NCBI GenBank assembly: GCA_032718475.1
Contig: JAUCBJ010000750.1
Location: 1 to 26,301, forward strand
DNA length: 26,301 nucleotides
Source of the DNA: Nemertoderma westbladi
Lineage: Eukaryota; Xenacoelomorpha; Nemertodermatida; Nemertodermatidae
Reading direction: 5' to 3'
In this document: piece by piece, positions 1 through 8,890 of the stretch
Layout of the letters: every line of letters begins with the position of its first letter
Position numbering within the stretch: the stretch's first letter is position 1
Translations under genes and position numbers: made by a program
Notes under the pieces: generated by a model
What the model was told of the DNA's origin: nothing
Seen by the model: the letters and a program-made list of their open reading frames with translations, nothing else
The model's database searches: none

Positions 1-129
1 AGTTTCCGAAGCAATATGCGAAAATTAACAATAACCTAATATAATAACCTCGGCCTGCGGCCTCGGTAATTATACAGGTTAATTTGCTTCTGGAACGGCA
101 TCAGTGATTATTCAGTTTTATTCGCTTCA

Positions 130-322
130 GGTTATTTGGAAAACTTCAGGAAATTTCGCACTGTTGTGTCCCTGGGCAAGACACTTTAGACATTAATGCC
201 AACGCCAACCCAGCGGTATAATGGGAACCTGGCTTTGCTGGGGTAATGATAATAAAAGCGCTTTGAGTATGATGAGCGTAGAAAAGCGCTATATAAATAA
301 CCAATATTATTATTATTATTAT
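130..322 (+). mobile_element. SINE, family A, copy 1 (body and tail)
   Basis: The body runs from TTTCGCACTGTTGTGTCCC through CCCAGCGGTATAATGGGAAC to a tail containing AAGCGCTATATAAATAACCA and then (TTA)n. The same body recurs at 1940-2050, where it follows a tRNA-like head. The GTGTCCCTGGGCAAGACACTTT block resembles conserved central domains of animal SINE superfamilies, but I cannot name the family with confidence. No clear tRNA head is visible here, so this copy is probably 5'-truncated. Confidence 0.7.
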
Positions 323-960
323 TATTCTTTCATATATTAACTCTAGAACATTGCAATATTGTATGTACAGTATATTAACGTTAAAAAAAGTCGTAGGCCT
401 ATTGTCAGATCTTTAATGAGTAGTACATTAGTGTAATAGAATCTAAAATTCTAATGTAATTCTAATTTTCTAATTAAATTCTAATTTAGTATAAATAGCA
501 AAAGAATCTAAAATTCCCTACACTCTGGAAAGAGCCAGGTTTTTACGCGAGGGTTAGTCTTTAGCAACACTCGAAATTAAAATAGCCCCTCGTTAACAAA
601 CTGCTACACGCCCGAAAATAAATATCGATAGCTAACAATGTGATCCTTTAAATATTCTCCAACCTCTCTACTTATTTTTTAAATCTATTTTTTATATATA
701 GTAGAAATTAGTATTATTGTACATTAGTACATTACTACTTATATCTTTCCATTGGACGACCAAACAGAAGCAGTCTTTCTAGTTTATAGGTTGTTGCCAG
801 ACAAAAATGAAAACTTTATATAGGATTCACAGAAAGCGTTTTTTTTCCAATTTGCCGGATAGATCTTTTACACTGGCCGTTTGTGCTATTTATAAACTTA
901 TTTGGGGTAAAACATTTAGATGTAAATAATTTTATCTATATCATATTATTAATTAAAAGA
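323..960. other. AT-rich intergenic DNA, no gene seen
   Basis: This stretch is AT-rich with short stop-broken frames. At 430-515 the words CTAAAATTCTAA and TTCTAATTT recur several times, a small degenerate tandem array. I see no coding region, RNA gene or element boundary. Confidence 0.6.
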
Positions 961-972
961 CGCCGGTAAAAT

Positions 973-1498
973 ATGGAGGGTGGTGAATATTATCCAAAGC
1001 TGCTACAACAAGCATTGAAATACAGAATACCATGGCTCCTGCACTAAAAAGGCGTATTGCTGCTATGGTGAATGCATTGAACCAAATACAATATGTCCCC
1101 GAGTTTTATGCACATCCGCGGGTTTGCACTGTAATAATAGCCTTAAAATTTGACAAATGAAATAAATGTTTTCGATATCATAATAAATATCAGCCAAAAG
1201 GCACACTGTCAAAATATGGATGGGAGCAAAGTTATCCAGACCTGCTAAAACTAGCATCGAAATATACTATACCATAGCTCCAGCTCAAGAAGGCGTTGCG
1301 GTCAATATCCGCCACTATCTACGTGAATCATTGAACGAAATACAATATGTCCCCGAATTGTATGTACACCCGCGGGTTTGCAGAAAAACTGCAATCATAG
1401 CTTTAAATTATGACAATAATGTAAATAATATTTTCAAGATCATGCTGAATAATAGTAATGAGGCTTTGGTAATATTCAGGGATGGATATCTTATTTGA
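973..1498 (+). pseudogene. Tandemly duplicated coding-like unit of unknown family
   Basis: Two diverged copies of a ~243-bp unit lie head to tail, starting near 973 and 1216. The second is open from 1220 to 1498 (92 codons). The first is coding-like in the matching frame, with an internal ATG at 1032, but has an upstream stop at 984-986 and a one-base shift near 1159. Both share SIEI, a TMAPA/TIAPA block, IQYVPE followed by HPRVC, and IIAL. Their downstream parts also match once the shift is allowed (INVFDIII against NNIFKIML). Similarity in one matched frame suggests descent from a protein-coding exon. I do not recognise the protein, and the unit is too short and broken to call a working gene. 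It could be part of a transposon. Confidence 0.4.
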
Positions 1499-1799
1499 GT
1501 AATGAAATATGCTTGTCAAATGTCAAATGTCCCGTTTTGTATTGTTTATATCATACCAAGATTTAACACAATTATACACATATGTGTATTCCCTCCAACG
1601 TGGTGAGTCCCCGGTTTTAAGGTGAAGTGCGTGTTTGGAAAAACGGTGATTGGGTCAATCAAAGGATATAGGGTAGATAGGAAATTTTATAGCGATAAAG
1701 AATATAATATTTTCAAAAGTATATTGTCAAAAATAATGAATTTGAAAGGTGGTCTCGGTTTGTTTGTAACAAAGGGATGTCCCCGATTTACACCTTTCA

Positions 1800-1868
1800 C
1801 CCGTGTGTGTGTGTGTGTGCGTGGCATAGTGTGTGTGTGGGTGGCATAGTGTGTGTGTGCGTGGCATA
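1800..1868. repeat. TG-rich minisatellite (GTGGCATA units)
   Basis: (TG)n tracts alternate with GTGGCATA in units of about 20-24 bp, three copies. The unit is the reverse complement of the array at 2797-2907 (CTATGCCACCCACACACACA). Confidence 0.85.
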
Positions 1869-2110
1869 TGTCCCAGTGTCCGAGTGGATACAGCGCCTGA
1901 CTGCTTTCACAATAGTGTTTGCGGCGCATGTTCAAATCCGACTTAAGGCTGTAGAAATTTTGCACCGTGGTGTTACTAGGCAAGGCACTTTAGACTTAGT
2001 GCTACGCCAACCCAGCAGTATAATGGGAACCTGGCTTTGCTGGGGAAAAAATAATGCAGGCGCTCTGATAAAGGGTATGTGGCCCCTAAGGGTGCCTGAA
2101 ATAACAAATA
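1868..2110 (+). mobile_element. SINE, family A, copy 2 (tRNA-like head and body)
   Basis: The head at about 1870-1945 has an A-box-like GTCCGAGTGGATACAGCGCC and a B-box-like GTTCAAATCC, most like a tRNA-Ser/Leu class ancestor. The body that follows matches copy 1 (AGGCAAGGCACTTTAGAC, then CGCCAACCCAGCAGTATAAT and GGGAACCTGGCTTTGCTGGG). The tail after 2046 differs from copy 1. It inserts next to the TG minisatellite. The anticodon arm is degenerate, so this is not a functional tRNA. Confidence 0.75.
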
Positions 2111-2367
2111 TAAATGTTAAATTTATTTTTTTATAGTGTTTACATCATTTCATTATCTCAGGTTAATTCAATATGTCGATGTATCTAAGATCTGGTATAG
2201 GTGAGTAAAAAATAGCAATGAAAGTATATGAAATATTTGAGAATTAAATTAATGTTGTTAAAAATTACAGCAATAACATTGACCCAGATACCTTGGTATT
2301 AATAGTTTAGCTAATTGTTTAGTTTTATTAGATTAATAAAAGTGTTCCAAAAAAATTCCTGTTTGTA

Positions 2368-2790
2368 TTATTCCCAATGCAAACAGATACTTCGGAAAAT
2401 GTGAAGGGCTTCTTCTGTGTGGTTTCGTGGTGGGTACTGAAATCCATAGTTTGCACACACGTACATGTAATAAGCATGGGTGTTTTCTGGAATCGAGACA
2501 TCAGTATTACCCAGATCTCCATTTACTGTATCAATATGTAGCCTATTCACTCTGAGTTCTAAATCAGCAACTCCTCCTCGTGGAGTTGGAACGTAATAAT
2601 TCACAAGTGGTCTGCCTGAAACTGTGTAAAAACGTGACCTACGTATGTAATGCGAATTCCAGTTATTGCAAATATCATTTAACTGATTCTGAATGAGGTC
2701 CGAAAATGCAAACCACATAATGTTGCGATGGTGCGTTATTGCAGGATTGTAGATCCCTATCTCTACAATGTCTTTAAAATAGTTGATGCC
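2368..2790 (-). CDS. Integrase-core (rve-type) transposase-like protein, C-terminal exon or fragment
   Basis: A minus-strand frame open for about 140 codons ends at 2368. It reads NIMWFAFSDLIQNQLND, NWNSHYIRRSR, SGRPLVNYYVP and ends ICLHWE. This order (aromatic helix, W-N-x-H-x-I-R, S-G-R-P, a hydrophobic Y-x-P segment) matches the region after the catalytic core in the integrase-core proteins abundant in fish, coral and other marine animal genomes. Those derive from integrase-like DNA transposons, possibly IS3EU. The DDE residues would lie upstream and are absent. An acceptor-like AG, reading CTATTTTAAAG on the minus strand, lies near 2770, so this may be a last exon. An AATAAA on the minus strand lies near 2322-2327. 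The upstream side runs into the CA minisatellite, so the gene may be truncated. Family assignment is from remembered motifs only. Confidence 0.5.
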   Translation of the reverse strand, partial: GINYFKDIVEIGIYNPAITHHRNIMWFAFSDLIQNQLNDICNNWNSHYIRRSRFYTVSGRPLVNYYVPTPRGGVADLELRVNRLHIDTVNGDLGNTDVSIPENTHAYYMYVCANYGFQYPPRNHTEEALHIFRSICLHWE

Positions 2791-2796
2791 ACGCAC

Positions 2797-2907
2797 ACAC
2801 ACACCCCCCCCCCCTCACACTCACTATGCCACCCACACACACACTATGCCACCCACACACACACTATGCCACCTACACACACACTATGCCAGGCACACAC
2901 ACACTAT
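2797..2907. repeat. CA-rich minisatellite (CTATGCCAC units)
   Basis: After (CA)n and a C-run there are about four to five ~20-22-bp units with the consensus CTATGCCACCCACACACACA. The array is the inverted counterpart of 1800-1868. Confidence 0.9.
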
Positions 2908-2966
2908 AAAATTAAGAATGATGTTTGTGTGGGTGACCTGTGTGTGAGAGGAGCGGTGGCCGTTAT

Positions 2967-3391
2967 GGGCCACCGTAGTCGTGGGACCATGGAGCTCATT
3001 TTGGCACTTAGAAGGATAATTGAAGAGTTATCAAAAAAGAAAGACAGGCATCTGGCTGTTATCTTTGTTGACTTCTTCAAGGCCTTTGATTCAGTCTCTC
3101 CCTCACGTATGTTCAGCATACTTTCATTATATGGGATTCCTGATGAAATTATTGCAGCAAATCAGATCAGTATACGATTGTTCGACAACATTTGTGTCTA
3201 CTGTTGACGGTGACACAGAACTATTTGAAGTGTTATGGGGCGTCCTCCAGGGAGACACACTTGCACCATTCTTGTTCATAATTGTTGTTGACTATGTTCT
3301 ACGCATGTCCTTAGATCATCATAATGGTGATGGGGTGATGATAACTCCACCTACTGGCTCCAGAAGTCGAGGAAATCCTGCCAAGTACCTA
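2967..3391 (+). mobile_element. LINE fragment: reverse transcriptase core
   Basis: This is nearly identical to 19800-20210 of the longer LINE copy. It encodes the fingers/palm part of a non-LTR reverse transcriptase: RHLAVIFVDFFKAFDSV (motif A region), YGIPDEIIA, then GVLQGDTLAPFLFIIVVDYV (motif B region). One extra A near 3157-3160 shifts the frame after IIAA, so the fragment cannot be translated through. Homology begins at GTCGTGGGACCATGG and ends at GCCAAGTACCTA, before the catalytic D-D box. Both ends are truncated and the clade is not assigned. Confidence 0.85.
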
Positions 3392-3569
3392 CCAAAATAT
3401 TTTTGTCATCAGAAATGTTCAAAAAACAAGCAATTCGGCTTTTTTTGTGATCAAAAACCTAAAAACCTAGTTTTAGACTTTTTTCAAATTTTAGGTTTTT
3501 GATAAAAATCGACAAAAACCTAGGTTTACAAAAACCTACTTTGCCAGCCCTGGTTCTGTCTCTCTGTTC
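3392..3569. repeat. Hairpin and possible hAT-like transposon end
   Basis: TCAAAAACCTAAAA (3451-3464) and TTTTAGGTTTTTGA (3489-3502) form a perfect 14-bp inverted repeat with a short loop. Further AAAAACCTAGG words follow, ending in TTTGCCAGCCCTG at about 3540-3552. Read on the minus strand this starts CAGGGCTGGCAAAG, like many hAT-type ends. No partner terminus was found nearby. Confidence 0.4.
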
Positions 3570-3661
3570 GTAATCATGTAACAAGTTTTAACATTAGTTT
3601 ATTGTTTTGGTTCCCCCAACTCAACTCTCAGCCTCTGCCAGTCTGTAACCTACTCCTTTAC
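3570..3661 (+). mobile_element. SINE family B, 3' fragment
   Basis: It contains CATGTAACAAGTTTTAAC, GTTTATTGTTTTGGTT and CTGTAACCTACTCCTTTA, in the order seen in the fuller copy at 23991-24176. Spacing between blocks differs by a few bases. Confidence 0.55.
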
Positions 3662-4600
3662 TTACCTGCCTACAACCACAGTCTGCAAGTCTATTATCAA
3701 CCTGTCTGCCTGTCATCTGTCAATTACCTGTAAATATTGTCTATTTTGTTAGAATTTTAAATTATGCAATGTTTTATTGTACATATGAAAGTTTTAACTA
3801 TACTGTCAGACTGTAATCTGCTACAGTATGTTTTACTTTTGCTTTTAATGTGCGTTCGAAATCAATTCAAAATCAATTCTAAAATATTTGGTGTCATCAC
3901 ATCATCCCGTTCATTATTTTACTCTACTGTGAATTGTATGTATACTTACGGTAGTTAATACAGTAATAAAATATATTATACTTGTGAGTTGTGACCACCT
4001 ACATAGTCGAAGTCGAGTCATGTTTAATGTGTTATGGTGTAATAAAAAACTTCAACATCAACTTCATGTAGGACTATGCAGCAATGTAACAATGTAGGCC
4101 TACTTATATCTGTACTATTGTTCAACCGGAGCACCGGCTCCGGGCCGGGTTTGCCCTGTCCAGCTCCGGACCTGCCCTGGTAAAATAGTTGCCGGAGTTC
4201 CGGTAAAAAGTTACATGTCCTGCAAAGCAAAAAATGAAGAAATCAGGAAATATGTATGCAGTCAGGCAGTGTATGTACTGTACCGTCACCGTGTATGCTG
4301 TATTATTTATTAAGCCAACATTATGGCACCAGTAAAATAAGTAAATAACGATCATACTAGAGACGGCGTCAAGACGCCGTTAAGCAAGTCGGAAGTCGTC
4401 AATCAAAGGTACGTTCCCTCAACAATGTTTACCTTTGTTCAGAAGGGAAGTGTTATTTATCTATGGTCAGAGAGAGATCCCACTCTGTAATTTGGCAATT
4501 GCTCAAATCCATTCAGCTGAATGACTCAGTAGAGTAAACTAAAGTAAATTCCCTCAGCCTCAACAATGTTTGCCTATGGTGTGAAGGGAATCTGACAGAG
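3662..4600. other. Intergenic DNA without a recognisable gene
   Basis: AT-rich DNA with a GC-rich island at 4118-4205 built from CCGGAG/CTCCGG words (GAGCACCGGCTCCGG). At 4405-4600 there is a diverged duplication around CCTCAACAATGTTT (4418 and 4560), each copy followed by GAAGGGAA. No supported coding region. Confidence 0.55.
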
Positions 4601-5310
4601 AATAATCTTAGCCACTAAATGTCATTCACCTAACAAAACATTTTGAATGCCACAGTGATTAACCCAATACAGATAATAAGCAGTTATTTTTATATTTCAA
4701 ACTATAATGTTAGTGTAAGCCTTACAGAGTATCAGTATGAGGCTGAGTAAACATTCCGCCTTATAAGCATACAGCCTCCACAGTATTAATGTTGGCCAAA
4801 AGATTTAAAAATAAAATACAGTGCAATAGTACTCTGTAACCTACAGTCATTCAGCTTGCACTAAATATCAATCACCTATAAAACATTTAAACATTTTGAA
4901 TGCCACAGTGTGTAACCTGATACAGATAATAAGCAGTGATTTTTATGTTTTAAACTATAACGTTAGTGTTAGCCTTACAGTGTATCAGTATGAAGCTGAG
5001 TAAACATTCGCCTTATAAGCATACAACCTCCAAAGTATTAATGTTGGACGAAAGATTTAAAAATAAAATACAGTGCAGTAGTACTCTGTAACTAACAGTC
5101 ATTCAGCTTGCACTAAATGTCAATCACCTATAAAACATTTTGAATGCCACAGTGATTATTAACCCAATACAGATAATAAGAAGTGATTTTTATATTTCAA
5201 ACTATAATGTTAGTCTTAGCCTTACAAAGTATCAGTATAAGGCTGAGTAAACATTCCACCTTATAAGCATACAGCCTCCACAGTATTAATGTTGGCATAA
5301 TGTAGCCGAT
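4600..5310. repeat. ~250-bp tandem repeat, about 2.7 copies
   Basis: TTTTGAATGCCACAGTG recurs at 4641, 4894 and 5138 (periods 253 and 244 bp). Each is followed by ACAGATAATAAG, the TATAATGTTAG/TATAACGTTAG block, TAAGCATACA and AGTATTAATGTTGG. Copies differ by scattered substitutions and small indels. It has no coding content. Confidence 0.9.
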
Positions 5311-5890
5311 ACACTGTATACCTAATAGTCATTCAGCAGGGGGAAGAGTTATTCAGCTGAGGCGGTAATAGATTGCAAACTAAACCAACCAGTTGGCAGC
5401 CTCATCGATTTATACTAAGCCTGTGTAGAACCACAAACTAAATCAACCAGTTAATATTTGCTTTGACAGAGAGTGCAGGGCCTAAACAAACAGTATGGGT
5501 GTACTAAGTACAATAATCTTGGCAACCTCATCGATTTATACTAAGCCTTGTGTAGAAATGCATTACATAAGCCATTTTTCATCAGGACACCAGCTGTCAT
5601 GGGTGTTATTTTACCATTGCGCCTATGGCGTTTTTTTCGTTTATCTCTATTTTTCGAGCCCAGAGGCTATGGACGGAGTAGCCGATCATGCCAGGGACCT
5701 TAGAATCGCGGTATCTAGATGCTGTGAAAATTTCATCAAAATCGTTAGAGTAGTTTTGGCTGTAGATCAGCCAGCCAGCCAGCCAGCCAGTCAGCCAGCC
5801 AGCCAGCCAGTCAGTCAGTCAACAATTCTTACAGTAATCAAGTCTAACGACTTGCTAATTACAGTAATCAAGTCTAACGACTTGCTAATA
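5311..5890. repeat. Direct repeats and CAGC microsatellite
   Basis: CCTCATCGATTTATACTAAG occurs at 5400 and 5527 within a duplicated ~37-bp segment. (CAGC)n with CAGT interruptions covers 5768-5821. A 29-bp unit starting ACAGTAATCAAGTCTAACGA is tandemly duplicated at 5831-5888. An open frame across this area (5495-5896) is largely microsatellite and is not supported as a gene. Confidence 0.75.
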
Positions 5891-6004
5891 AATTAAAGCA
5901 CGATTAATTGTTAAAAATATACTAAAGGTAGAGATACTTATACTTAGATTTTTATAATGAAATATTATAAAATACTGAGAGCGCTTAAAATATTTATTTG
6001 GCCC

Positions 6005-6195
6005 AATCGTTAAGAGATTTATTGTTATTTCGGCAACTAGTAAGGTGATATATTTCGGCTGTATCCCCGCAAAGCTGGCAACTGCAATTTTCATCAGGTT
6101 CGTGGAAATCTTTTCTGGAACAGATCGCAAAGTGAAAGCCATGGACAGAGAAGCGCGTTAATACGTTGTCGATTTCGTGTGACCGTCGTGTATGC
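6005..6195 (-). pseudogene. Possible LINE C-terminal zinc-knuckle remnant
   Basis: One minus-strand frame reads RFSVHGFHFAICSRKDF and then CSCQLCGDTAEIYHLTSC before a stop. The C-x2-C-x7-H-x3-C arrangement after a basic/aromatic stretch resembles the cysteine-histidine motif at the C-terminus of several LINE ORF2 proteins. It spans only ~64 codons and no reverse transcriptase is found beside it. It does not match the C-terminus of the other LINE family in this window. Chance cannot be excluded. Confidence 0.3.
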
Positions 6196-6288
6196 TGATA
6201 TGCAGTAAATACAGTACCTGTTTGCTGTTTGAGAGTTTGGTAATGACCTGAATCCGTACCAGTGGGGGCAATTTTTTTGTCGATTTTC

Positions 6289-6610
6289 CCTATGCCCGTG
6301 GTGAAACACTTATGCTTTTAATTACCATTCTGGCTATTTATCTATGCCTGTGGCGAAAGACTTATACTTTTATTTACCATTCTGGCTATTTATCTATGCC
6401 TGTGGAGAAAGACTTATACTTTTAATTACCATTCTGGCTATTTACTGATTTATCTATGCCTGTGGAGAAAAACTTATACGTTTAAGTTTAATTACCATTC
6501 TGCTATTTATCTATGCCTGCCTGCCTGCTGGGAAATACTTATACTTTTAATTAACATTCTGCTGTTCTGGCTATTTATCTATGCCCTTGATGAAACACTT
6601 TAATAACTAT
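6289..6610. repeat. ~52-bp tandem repeat, five to six copies
   Basis: Units begin TATGCCTGTGG(A/C)GAAAGAC, continue TTATACTTTTAATTACCATT and end CTGGCTATTTATC. Starts are near 6291, 6343, 6395, 6456, 6512 and 6581. Later units carry small insertions (TGCC expansion, CTGATT) that lengthen the period to 56-68 bp. Confidence 0.9.
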
Positions 6611-6870
6611 TTTAAACTATATGATGATATTTAATTAAATAAACCGAAAATAATATCCTATATAATTTTTGCAACCCGGTCTGCCGGTGCCATGCCACTA
6701 GACTGCTAGATGATCTTGTGGTTCCTTACTGCGAGCGCAGTTGCCTCTGTACCTTTAAAGACTCACTTTATATCAAGGTCAATATTCAATAGGTTGGACG
6801 CGGTAGCCCATTGTAAGGGTAGGTCAGTAGGTGGTAGGCTACCAGGCTACAAAGACAAAGTACTGTACAG

Positions 6871-7509
6871 GGGTACGTACTAAAAGGTAGAACGATCTAT
6901 AACGGGCTATAACGATCTATAACGGGCTATAATTTCCTATAAACAGGCTATAACCACCTATAACGAGCTATAATATGAAAATTTTCATTAAAAAAAACGC
7001 CCCTTGGGTGTGTTAAACTTTTGGATTAACACGGTGGTTTGAAAAATCCCGCAGGTTAAAAATTAGGGTAGGCCTATCTGCCTATGCCTAATTGATACTG
7101 GTAAGTTTTTTTTATTGGCCTATATTGCTCACATTCCTGTATTCTATATCGACCAGAAGCTGACAGCGAATATAGCAGGATGGAGGATAGACAGAGAGAT
7201 GAGAGACCTCTCCTCTGCTGCACTGTCTGAAAGTCAGATAATGCAGTAGTGGCATGCTAACTAATGCAGTAATGACTGATTTCGTGATACCACAAAGATG
7301 AAAAGCATTATGGACTAAAAAACCAAATTGCGTAATTAAATTACTGACTAGGATAATAAATCCATTCTAAAATAGGTTTTTTTATTGTAAATTTCAGATT
7401 ATAGCTCGTTATACAGTTATAGGTGGTTATAGCTTGTTATGGGGAAGTTATAGCCCGTTATAGATCGTTATAGCCCGTTATAGATCGTTCTACCTTTTAG
7501 TACGTACCC
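6871..7509. mobile_element. MITE-like element with ~110-bp TIRs
   Basis: The left arm begins GGGTACGTACTAAAAGGTAG at 6871. The right arm ends with its reverse complement at 7509. Each arm holds the 20-bp unit AACGATCTATAACGGGCTAT twice, then degenerate CTATAACC/CTATAACG words. The interior (~6980-7390) has no open frame of note. GTACAG flanks both sides (6865-6870 and 7511-7516), a plausible target-site duplication with one base unexplained on the right. No transposase is present, and the superfamily is unknown. Confidence 0.8.
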
Positions 7510-8696
7510 AGTACAGGCCTAAAAGTACAGAGAGCCTGAGAGGCAGAGAGGTAACGGGGGTCCTACGAATTACCCCAAAATACCCCAAAAACACCCCAAA
7601 ATACCCCAAAATACTCAAAAATACCCCAAAATAGTCAAATATTACCCCAAAAAGGCTAAAAAATTACCCCAAAATAAGCTACCGGTAAGCGGTAACAATG
7701 TTTTTTAACAGCGAGGGAAAGGAGCAGGTTACAGTCCTATATGGAATATTGACAAAAAGCGCGCCACACGGATTCTGGTTAAACGAAAAGCGCGCCAGCC
7801 ATGACATTCAATGTGCGCCAACCGCCAACCATTGAAAGATTGACCATTAAATTTTGCAATTATTGTAATCATTTTATCAGTTTATACTGCAGTACCTACG
7901 CTACAGACATAGAGTTAGACCCACTCCTACTGTATTTTAACATGAAAATGCGAGCCCAGCGAGCAAGAAAATTTTGCAGAAAAGTAAACATGAATAGGCG
8001 TACAGTAATACTGTAATATTCAGATAGTAGGTCAACCGATTGTTTTTAAATACAGATGTGATTAAATTGCGTCTGTGCGTGCGTAGCGAGCAAGAAAATT
8101 TTAACATTTTTGGATCAACCGACTATTTTTTACCTACAGATGTGATTATGAATTAACATCGGACAGTCGGAGTGCAGGGAGCACGGAAAATCTGCTGAAT
8201 CGTGGTTTTAGGCTATATTGGTGTGAACAATTGAAAAACCTTTCAAACAACTCATATTTTGAAAGACATTAAAACTTTGGCCTGATTGGCCATGATGATT
8301 AACGTGGATTGGATACGCTGAAACAGTACCTTCAATGCTCAATCCAGCAATCTGTAGGTTTGTCCATAATGTGGGAGTGCAAAACAGTTCAAGGTACAGA
8401 ACTACTTATATAGGTTAATAAACAAATACTGTAATAAAATATCACTGTATGTAATCAAATATCCCTATTCTATTATAGTTATTAGACAGTTAGAATGATG
8501 AATAAGAGCTGAAGAGTAGAGCGTACAGTAGGCAGGCATAATACACAAACGCGAGCGGAGCGAGCGAAAATTTTTAAGGCCTAGGCAACTCTTTTTAAAA
8601 TAGACTCTACTGGTAGACCGATATAATTTCAAGTAGAGTGGCTGGATGGATATGTTGCCATGCCAATGCATTTTGCTACTGTACATGACATCCATT

Positions 8697-8812
8697 TCCG
8701 CGCCAGGATCCTCAATGCGCGCCACACGCCCCTGTTCCTTCGCGCCAGGATCCTAAATGCGCGCCACACGCCCCTGTTCCTTCGCGCCAGGATCCTAAAT
8801 GCGCGCCACACA
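8697..8812. repeat. 42-bp tandem repeat, 2.7 copies
   Basis: The unit begins CGCGCCAGGATCCTAAATGC and ends CCCCTGTTCCTT. Because 42 is a multiple of three it leaves an open repetitive frame on the minus strand, which I treat as a by-product. Related GCGCGCCACACG occurs at 7758-7770 near the other end of the same element. Confidence 0.9.
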
Positions 8813-8840
8813 TGTTGAGCAAACTCTACATAAATTCCAA

Positions 8841-8890
8841 CCTGGGTTACAGTGGCAAGTTTTTTTAACCAAAACAATAAACGAGAGTGA
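8841..8890 (-). mobile_element. SINE family B, short 3' fragment
   Basis: GGTTACAGTGGC, then TTAACCAAAACAATAAACGA, is the reverse complement of the 3' block at 24125-24165. A second partial match, GGAAAGGAGCAGGTTACAGT, is at 7716-7735 near the other end of the same large element. Confidence 0.5.

Noticed and set aside
1777-2136. 119-codon plus-strand frame
   Set aside because: It runs through a TG minisatellite and a SINE; no protein feature.
2797-2907. CRISPR-like regular array
   Set aside because: Units are contiguous CA-rich minisatellite copies without unique spacers, in an animal genome.
7801-8016. 71-codon plus-strand frame starting MTFNVRQPP
   Set aside because: It is inside the TTTTGGGG element, has no recognisable motif, and the length is unremarkable for chance.
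8629-8877. Minus-strand frame with repeated RAFRILARRNRGVW
   Set aside because: It is produced by the non-coding 42-bp tandem repeat inside a transposon-like element.
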